From Polaromonas sp. (GTDB lineage: Bacteria; Pseudomonadota; Gammaproteobacteria; Burkholderiales; Burkholderiaceae_C): a stretch of DNA of 5,501 bases. Position numbers and translations under genes: made by a program. The notes beneath the pieces are model-generated. The model worked only from the letters and a program-made list of their open reading frames with translations, did no database searches and had not been told where the DNA came from. The stretch is taken from contig JABMMH010000292.1 of assembly GCA_013205645.1 (NCBI GenBank), positions 1-5,501 of the forward strand, in the 5' to 3' direction. This document shows, piece by piece, positions 1 to 4,565 of the stretch (the first letter of the stretch is position 1; each line of letters begins with the position of its first letter).

Positions 1-20
1 CAGCCCCAGCCCCAGCCCCA
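1..20 (+). repeat. CAGCCC hexanucleotide tandem repeat
   Basis: Three and a third copies of CAGCCC run to the window edge, so the full copy number is not visible. In the rsbR frame they encode alternating Ser-Pro residues, apparently a flexible leader before the helical domain. Copy changes would alter length by two residues without shifting the frame. Confidence 0.6.
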
Positions 21-889
21 ACTCCAGCCGCAACGCCACCCGTCTGGCCGACATCCTGACTCGTTATGAGCAGCCCATCTTGGAGGACTGGCTGCGAGAG
101 CAGTTGGCCGCGCTCTCGGCACGCCAGGATTTGATCTCGGCCGCCGCGCTACGAGATCAATCGGCCGAGTTCTTGGCGTTGATCATCCCGGCCTGTCGAG
201 ATGGCTCGCTCACCGACATCACCACGCCAGAATGGAAGTCGCCGTGCAACTTCCTGGATGGCGTCTCCCGCAGCCGCGCCACCCAGGGCTTTTCGCCCTC
301 GGAAACTGCCACCTTCATCTTCTCGCTCAAACAGCCGCTCTTTGGCCGTTTGCGGCAGGAATTGGGCGCGGATGCTGCAGCCTTGGCCGACGAGATGTGG
401 ACCGCCACGGTGTTGCTGGAAAAACTGGGGCTCTACACCACCGAGGTCTACCAGAAAGCGCGCGAAGAAGTCATCAAGCGCCAGCAAACAGAAATGCTGG
501 AGTTGTCGACGCCCGTCGTGAAGCTCTGGGATGGCGTCATCGCCTTGCCCCTCGTCGGCACCCTCGACAGTGGTCGCACCAACGTCATGATGGAAAACCT
601 GTTGCACAGCATCGTCACCACGGGCAGCAGCATGGCCATCGTCGACATCACCGGCGTGCCCACGGTCGACACGCTGGTCGCCCAATACCTGCTCAAGACC
701 GTGGCGGCGGCACGGCTGATGGGCGCTGAGTGCATCATTTGCGGCATCCGACCACAGATCGCACAGACGATGGTGCACCTGGGCGTGGAGTTTGGCGGCG
801 TGGTGACCAAGGCCACCCTCGCCGATGCGCTGGCCTACGCTTTCCGTCAAATGGGCTACAGCGTCACCAAGCCAACGCAGCGCGCTTGA
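2..889 (+). CDS. rsbR: RsbR-type stressosome scaffold protein (RsbRD-like N-terminal domain + STAS), 5'-partial
   Basis: This is the stressosome co-antagonist and sensor, which forms the cytoplasmic scaffold with RsbS and sequesters RsbT. The frame is open from base 2, and the residues before the TTG at 80 (RLADILTRYEQPILEDWL) read as the conserved start of an RsbRD_N helical domain. The true start is therefore upstream of the window and TTG 80 is internal. Numbering from TTG 80, residues 1 to about 135 are the helical sensor domain and about 143-260 the STAS domain, with the hallmark DITGVPTVDT followed by GIRPQIAQT. By alignment with Bacillus RsbRA as I recall it, the two phosphosites fall at Ser164 (LDS; T171 equivalent) and Thr198 (VDT; T205 equivalent), 34 residues apart as in RsbRA. 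The visible N-terminal domain has no histidine, so it is unlikely to be a haem globin sensor. The stop is 15 bases before rsbS. Family assignment is firm; the signal sensed is unknown. Confidence 0.93.
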   Translation, partial: SPSPSPNSSRNATRLADILTRYEQPILEDWLREQLAALSARQDLISAAALRDQSAEFLALIIPACRDGSLTDITTPEWKSPCNFLDGVSRSRATQGFSPSETATFIFSLKQPLFGRLRQELGADAAALADEMWTATVLLEKLGLYTTEVYQKAREEVIKRQQTEMLELSTPVVKLWDGVIALPLVGTLDSGRTNVMMENLLHSIVTTGSSMAIVDITGVPTVDTLVAQYLLKTVAAARLMGAECIICGIRPQIAQTMVHLGVEFGGVVTKATLADALAYAFRQMGYSVTKPTQRA

Positions 890-891
890 CC

Positions 892-896
892 AGGGG
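892..896 (+). promoter_or_regulatory. Ribosome binding site of rsbS
   Basis: AGGGG lies 8 bases before the ATG at 905. It overlaps the alternative GTG at 896, which would have no Shine-Dalgarno at proper spacing. The site therefore decides the start in favour of ATG 905. Confidence 0.6.
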
Positions 897-904
897 TGGG
901 GCGC

Positions 905-1300
905 ATGGACCGCATTCCGATTCTGAAAGTTGGCGAGTTTCTGCTGGTCAGCATCCAGGTGGACATGCACGACCGCTTGGCGATGAGCTTGCAAGACGCC
1001 CTGACGGCGCAGGTGGTCAAGACGCAGGCCAAAGGCGTGCTGATAGACATCTCCACGCTGGACATCGTCGATTCCTTCATAGGCCGGATGCTCGGCAACA
1101 TGGCGGCCATGGCCCGCGTGCTGGGCGCGCAAGCGGTGGTGGTCGGTATGCAACCTGCGGTTGCGATCACCATCGTCGAGTTGGGCCTGGTGCTGGGCAA
1201 TGTGCGCACCGCCCTTGACGTGGACACGGGCCTGGCGCTGTTGCAAAGCCTCGTGAATCCAAGCGAGGGCGGCACCCATCATGACCCCGCTGACGCTTGA
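905..1300 (+). CDS. rsbS: RsbS-type stressosome STAS-domain antagonist
   Basis: This is a 131-residue single STAS-domain protein, slightly longer than Bacillus RsbS (about 121). RsbS forms the stressosome core with RsbR and holds RsbT inactive until it is phosphorylated. The N-terminus MDRIPILKVGEFLLVSIQ matches the Bacillus RsbS beginning closely, and GMQPAVAITIVELGL is the typical second conserved block. The phosphorylatable serine is Ser57 in IVDSFIG, equivalent to Bacillus Ser59. I chose ATG 905 over GTG 896 because of the AGGGG site at 892-896 and because the extra residues are not part of the family. The last 20 bases overlap rsbT, so the two are likely translationally coupled. The C-terminal tail after about residue 118 is low-complexity and may exist mainly because of the overlap. 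Confidence 0.95.
   Translation: MDRIPILKVGEFLLVSIQVDMHDRLAMSLQDALTAQVVKTQAKGVLIDISTLDIVDSFIGRMLGNMAAMARVLGAQAVVVGMQPAVAITIVELGLVLGNVRTALDVDTGLALLQSLVNPSEGGTHHDPADA
1265..1269 (+). promoter_or_regulatory. Probable ribosome binding site of rsbT
   Basis: GAGGG lies 11 bases before the rsbT ATG at 1281, inside the rsbS coding region. The spacing is slightly long. Confidence 0.45.
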
Positions 1301-1685
1301 AACCCTGCCGCTGCGCACCAGCGAAGACATTGTGCAGATGCGTCAATCAACGCGCCGCTGGATGGTTGAAAACAGCTTCAGCCTGGTGGACCAAACCAAG
1401 ATGGTGACTGCCGCCAGCGAACTGGCGCGCAACGCCATCGACTACGGCGGGGGCGGCAGCGCCTGCCTCGAACTCTTGGCGGACCAAGGCCGCACCGGCA
1501 TTCGGGCGCTGATTCAAGACCACGGGCCAGGCATCGCCAACCTGGCGCAGGCCATGACCGATGGCTACTCCAGTGGTCAGGGCTTGGGCCTGGGCTTGCC
1601 CGGCTCGAAACGGCTGGTCGACGATTTTGAGATTGGGTCCGAGCCTGGCCAGGGCACCCGCGTGAGCATCGTCAAATGGAAATGA
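1281..1685 (+). CDS. rsbT: RsbT-type serine/threonine protein kinase (GHKL fold)
   Basis: The 134-residue protein has essentially the same length as Bacillus RsbT. It is the switch kinase that is bound by RsbR/RsbS, phosphorylates their STAS domains under stress, and is then freed to activate a downstream partner. All GHKL ATP-binding boxes are present: N-box SELARN (Glu47, Asn51), a YGGGG segment at 55-59, G1 box DHGPGI (Asp80), and G2 box GLGLGLPGSKR (101-111) followed by VDDFEI and a GQGT loop. Nothing suggests loss of catalysis. The start overlaps rsbS by 20 bases and the stop overlaps the next gene by ATGA. The classical target, RsbU, is not encoded here. The free kinase may instead act on the phosphatase or the histidine kinase encoded next, which is inference. 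Confidence 0.95.
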   Translation: MTPLTLETLPLRTSEDIVQMRQSTRRWMVENSFSLVDQTKMVTAASELARNAIDYGGGGSACLELLADQGRTGIRALIQDHGPGIANLAQAMTDGYSSGQGLGLGLPGSKRLVDDFEIGSEPGQGTRVSIVKWK

Positions 1686-2728
1686 ATATCCCCCATCATC
1701 TGTTTGTTCAGGACACCAGCCATGTTGGCCAGGCGCGGCGGCTTGTCAGCGCCTTGTGCCATGAACTCGAGTTTGATGAAACCCGCTGCGCCGAGGCCGC
1801 CATCATCGTGACCGAGTTGGCCAGCAATCTCATCAAGCACACCGGCGGTGTGGGCGGTGATCTGCTGCTTCGACCCCTGCCTGCGAGTGCCACGACCGAT
1901 GTGGCCGGTATCGAAGTACTGTGCTGGGACAAAGGTCCCGGCATCGCCAACATGGCAGCAAGCCTGCGCGATGGCTACTCCACTGCAGGCAGTGCCGGCA
2001 CCGGCCTGGGCGCCATTCGCCGGCTCTCGGCGGTCTTTGATTTGTACGCCGTGCTCGGCCAGGGCACCGCCGTGTTGAGCCGCCTGTGGCGCACGACGCC
2101 ACCGCAAGCTCTGGCCGCGCTCAACGTAGGGGCGGTGTGCCTGCCTGTTCAGGGCGAGCAAGTCTGTGGCGACGCCTGGGTGATGAAACAGGACCCACAA
2201 AACACACGGCTGATGGTGGTCGACGGCTTGGGTCACGGGCCGAATGCGGCGGCCGCTGCCAACTTGGCGGTTGCGGTTTTCGAGCAAGACGTCCAGTCCG
2301 ATTTGGAGGAGCTGATTGAGCACGTCCACGCCGCCTTGCGCGGCACCCGCGGCGCGGCATTGGCGGTGGCCGAGGTGGCCGGGGTGGCCGAGTCGTCAAT
2401 TGGCCAGCGCAGTGTGCGTTTCGCGGGGCTGGGCAATATTTCAGGGCTGATCATCAATGGCGAGAGCGTCCGCCACATGGTGTCCCACCACGGTACCGCC
2501 GGGCTCAGCATGCCGAAAATTCAGTCTTTTACTTATGACTGGCCCCTGGATGGCCTGCTGGTGCTTCACTCCGATGGCCTGGCCACAAAATGGTCACTGG
2601 CCGACTATCCGGGGTTGGCCTGCAAGGATGCGGCGCTGATTGCCGCCGTGCTGTTCCGGGATCACCAGCGCCTGCGCGACGACAGCACCGTGCTGGTGGC
2701 GAAGACGGCAAGCCGAGCAGCGCCATGA
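1682..2728 (+). CDS. RsbX-like PP2C/SpoIIE phosphatase with N-terminal GHKL ATPase domain
   Basis: This 348-residue protein has two domains. Residues about 5-138 are an RsbT/RsbW-like GHKL domain: N-box TELASN (Glu45, Asn49), G1 WDKGPGI (Asp83), G2 GTGLG (106-110), then a GQGT loop. Residues about 148-342 are a PP2C domain of RsbX type with CGDAW (Asp164), VVDGLGHG (Asp181, Gly182), a RGAALAVAEV strand, HSDGL (Asp298, Gly299) and RDDSTV (Asp333, Asp334). These are the expected metal-binding acids, so it is probably active. RsbX removes phosphate from RsbS and RsbR to reset the stressosome. Classical Bacillus RsbX is only the phosphatase domain (about 200 residues); the ATPase fusion is a known variant outside Firmicutes. 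I chose ATG 1682 because it gives the same ATGA overlap as the three following junctions; ATG 1676, two codons earlier, is equally open. Neither start has a clear ribosome site, so coupling to rsbT is likely. Its target could also be another STAS protein encoded elsewhere. Confidence 0.88.
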   Translation: MNIPHHLFVQDTSHVGQARRLVSALCHELEFDETRCAEAAIIVTELASNLIKHTGGVGGDLLLRPLPASATTDVAGIEVLCWDKGPGIANMAASLRDGYSTAGSAGTGLGAIRRLSAVFDLYAVLGQGTAVLSRLWRTTPPQALAALNVGAVCLPVQGEQVCGDAWVMKQDPQNTRLMVVDGLGHGPNAAAAANLAVAVFEQDVQSDLEELIEHVHAALRGTRGAALAVAEVAGVAESSIGQRSVRFAGLGNISGLIINGESVRHMVSHHGTAGLSMPKIQSFTYDWPLDGLLVLHSDGLATKWSLADYPGLACKDAALIAAVLFRDHQRLRDDSTVLVAKTASRAAP

Positions 2729-4086
2729 CGGACGCCCAGACAAGCACCATGGCCCGCGTTGAAGTCGGCTGCGAGGAGGATGTCGTCCAGGCCCGGCAGC
2801 GGGCGCGGCTGATCGCCCAGTTGTTGGGCTTTGATCAGCAGGATCAGATCCGCATCAGCACCGCAGTCTTTGAAATCGCACGCAACGCCCACCAGCATGG
2901 GCAGGGCGGGCTGCGCGGCGAGGTGGCGTTTTTGATTGAGGGAGAGCCGCTTGCGCCCCGCTTGACCATCGTTGTGCACGACCACGGGCCGGGCATTGCC
3001 GACCTCGACGCCGTGCTGGAAGGGCGCGACACCTCACGCACCGGCAAGGGGCTGGGCCTCAGCGGCAGCAGGCGCTTGATGGAACACTTTCACATCGCCA
3101 GCCAGCAGGGCCGGGGCATCACCGTCACGCTCGGTCAAACACTCCCGCCGAGTGCTGCGGCGGTCACGCCGGCGGTCTTGCTGCGCATTGCACAAGCACT
3201 GGCTGCAGCCCGCAGCGAATCACCGATGGAAGAAATCCGCAGCCAGAACCAGGAGTTGCTCAGCGCGCTTTGCCAGTTGCGCCAACGCGACGGCGAGATG
3301 CTGGCCATCAACAAGGAACTGACGGCAACCAATGCGGGCATGGTGGCGGTCTACACCGATTTGGCGCAAAAAACCGATCGACTGCAGACCGCCGAGCAAG
3401 CACTGCGGGCGCGCAACGAAGAGCTCAAAGGCTTTGCCTACACCGTGTCGCATGACCTCAAAGCGCCCTTGCGCGGCATCGCCGGTTACGCCAGCGAGTT
3501 GATGCGAAAGCACCGTGCGGGCCTTGGCGAGCGCGCCCAATTTTGCCTTGACCAGATCCTCACCGCCACGCACAACCTCGATCAACTCATCGATGACCTG
3601 TTGAGCTATTCGCGCATCGACGCCGAGACGCCTGCGCTCACAGACGTCAATCTGCGCGGGCTGGTCGAGGCCATTTTGCAAGACCGCAGGCTGGTCATCG
3701 CCGAGCAGCACACCGAGGTGACGCTGGACCTGCCAGACGCCAGGTTGCGGACGTGGGAGCGGGGTCTGGTGCAGGTGCTGGCCAACCTGATTGACAACGC
3801 CATCAAGTACAGCCGCCATGCCATCCCGCCACGCATCAGCATCCGGGCAGAGCCACTGGCGCACGCTTGGCGACTGGTTGTCAGCGACAACGGCATCGGC
3901 TTTGACATGAAGTACCACGACCGTCTGTTTGGCCTCTTCAGCCGGCTGGTGCGTGCGGATGAGTTCGAGGGCACCGGGGCGGGTCTGGCCATCGTCAAGA
4001 AGGTGCTTGAAAAACTGGGCGGTACGGTCCGGGCCGAGTCGCAACCCGGCCAAGGGGCCAGTTTCTCCGTGGAGTTGCCATCATGA
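2725..4086 (+). CDS. Soluble hybrid sensor: RsbT-like GHKL domain + coiled coil + HisKA/HATPase histidine kinase
   Basis: This 453-residue protein has no visible signal peptide or membrane segment, so it is likely cytoplasmic. Residues about 10-138 form an RsbT-like GHKL domain: FEIARN (Glu50, Asn54), HDHGPGI (Asp86), and GKGLGLSGSRRLMEHF (107-122), very like the RsbT G2 region. Residues about 165-236 are a helical coiled-coil linker containing KELTATNAGMVAVYTDL, a pattern recalled from other RsbT/W-domain histidine kinases. Residues about 236-300 are HisKA with His243 in the H-box VSHDLKAPLRG. The C-terminal HATPase_c has the N-box with Asn354 and Asn358, G1 DNGIGF (388-393), an F-box at 398-408, and G2 GTGAGLAI (416-423). 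It therefore carries two separate ATP-binding folds. The H-box resembles phytochrome-type kinases, but there is no chromophore domain. ATG 2725 overlaps the previous stop by ATGA; the in-frame ATG 2590 would only translate the phosphatase 3' end out of frame. Inferred role: it couples stressosome state to the response regulators encoded next. Confidence 0.9.
   Translation: MTDAQTSTMARVEVGCEEDVVQARQRARLIAQLLGFDQQDQIRISTAVFEIARNAHQHGQGGLRGEVAFLIEGEPLAPRLTIVVHDHGPGIADLDAVLEGRDTSRTGKGLGLSGSRRLMEHFHIASQQGRGITVTLGQTLPPSAAAVTPAVLLRIAQALAAARSESPMEEIRSQNQELLSALCQLRQRDGEMLAINKELTATNAGMVAVYTDLAQKTDRLQTAEQALRARNEELKGFAYTVSHDLKAPLRGIAGYASELMRKHRAGLGERAQFCLDQILTATHNLDQLIDDLLSYSRIDAETPALTDVNLRGLVEAILQDRRLVIAEQHTEVTLDLPDARLRTWERGLVQVLANLIDNAIKYSRHAIPPRISIRAEPLAHAWRLVVSDNGIGFDMKYHDRLFGLFSRLVRADEFEGTGAGLAIVKKVLEKLGGTVRAESQPGQGASFSVELPS
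4071..4074 (+). promoter_or_regulatory. Ribosome binding site of the response regulator
   Basis: GGAG lies 8 bases before the ATG at 4083, inside the last codons of the histidine kinase gene. Confidence 0.5.
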
Positions 4087-4565
4087 AAACAGCAGATCAA
4101 ACCCATGCTGTGGTGTCTCTGAGTCGCCCCATCTTGCTGGTGGAGGACAACGCCATGGACGTCGACTTTGCGCTGCAAAGCTTCGAAGAAAACAGCATCC
4201 TCAACCCGGTGGTGGTCTGCCGCGATGGTGAAGAGGCGTTCGCCTACATGCTCAAGTACGCCACGCCACATGATCGGGGGCTGCCGATCGTGGTGCTGTT
4301 GGATCTGCGGCTGCCCAAGGTGGACGGCATCAGCGTTTTGCGCCAGGCCCGCCAGCATCCGGTCTGGAAGCAGATCCCCTTCATCGTGTTGACCACCTCC
4401 AGCGAAAGTACCGACATCTCGCGGGCTTACGAGCTGGGCGCCAACTCCTACATCGTCAAACCTGTGAACTTTGCGGCCTTCGCTGAAGTGGTGAAAAACA
4501 TCAAGGCCTATTGGCTTTTGATCAATGAGCCGCCATTTGGTGAACACAACCGGAGGCGGCCATGA
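4083..4565 (+). CDS. Single-domain response regulator (Rcp1-like REC)
   Basis: The 160-residue protein consists of one receiver domain with no output domain. After about 16 leader residues comes ILLVEDNAMD with the acidic pair Glu21-Asp22. The phosphoacceptor is Asp74 (LLDLRLPKVDG), followed by Thr104 (IVLTT) and Lys126 (YIVKPV). All catalytic positions are intact. The long loop before the acceptor strand (about residues 55-68) and the helix after KPVNF are typical of Rcp1-like regulators that partner phytochrome-type kinases, which suits the adjacent kinase. It presumably accepts phosphate from that kinase and acts by protein contact or as a phosphate shuttle. The gene overlaps both neighbours by ATGA. 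Its last codons, encoding an arginine-rich end (NRRRP), also form the ribosome binding site of the next gene, so the tail may be shaped by that signal. Confidence 0.93.
   Translation: MKTADQTHAVVSLSRPILLVEDNAMDVDFALQSFEENSILNPVVVCRDGEEAFAYMLKYATPHDRGLPIVVLLDLRLPKVDGISVLRQARQHPVWKQIPFIVLTTSSESTDISRAYELGANSYIVKPVNFAAFAEVVKNIKAYWLLINEPPFGEHNRRRP
4552..4556 (+). promoter_or_regulatory. Ribosome binding site of the REC-REC-PAS gene
   Basis: GGAGG is the strongest Shine-Dalgarno in the window. It sits 5 bases before the ATG at 4562, within the end of the preceding response regulator gene, and supports that start. Confidence 0.65.

Noticed and set aside
80..82. TTG as the start of RsbR
   Set aside because: In-frame codons upstream encode the conserved beginning of the RsbRD-type domain, so the gene begins before the window.
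890..904. Promoter or terminator in the rsbR-rsbS gap
   Set aside because: The gap is only 15 bases, holds the ribosome binding site, and has no hairpin.
232..1218. Plus-strand frames of 165 and 162 residues at 232-729 and 730-1218
   Set aside because: They are out-of-frame readings of rsbR and rsbS with Arg/His/Gly-rich content and no domain.
149..1330. 393-residue minus-strand open frame opposite rsbR and rsbS
   Set aside because: Its His/Gln/Arg-rich composition is typical of an antisense shadow of GC-rich coding DNA, no domain is recognisable, and it overlaps three clear stressosome genes.
1577..2329. 250-residue minus-strand open frame opposite rsbT and the phosphatase
   Set aside because: It is an antisense shadow without recognisable motifs, and the plus strand carries conserved catalytic residues throughout.
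2590..2724. In-frame ATG at 2590 as the start of the histidine kinase
   Set aside because: The extra 45 residues are an out-of-frame reading of the conserved phosphatase C-terminus, whereas ATG 2725 gives the ATGA overlap used at neighbouring junctions.
3418..4086. Histidine kinase as a true bacteriophytochrome
   Set aside because: No PAS-GAF-PHY chromophore region precedes the kinase core; the N-terminus is an RsbT-like domain and a coiled coil.
3220..4547. Minus-strand open frames of 277 and 313 residues opposite the histidine kinase and response regulator
   Set aside because: The frames overlap each other and well-conserved plus-strand domains; no family is recognisable.
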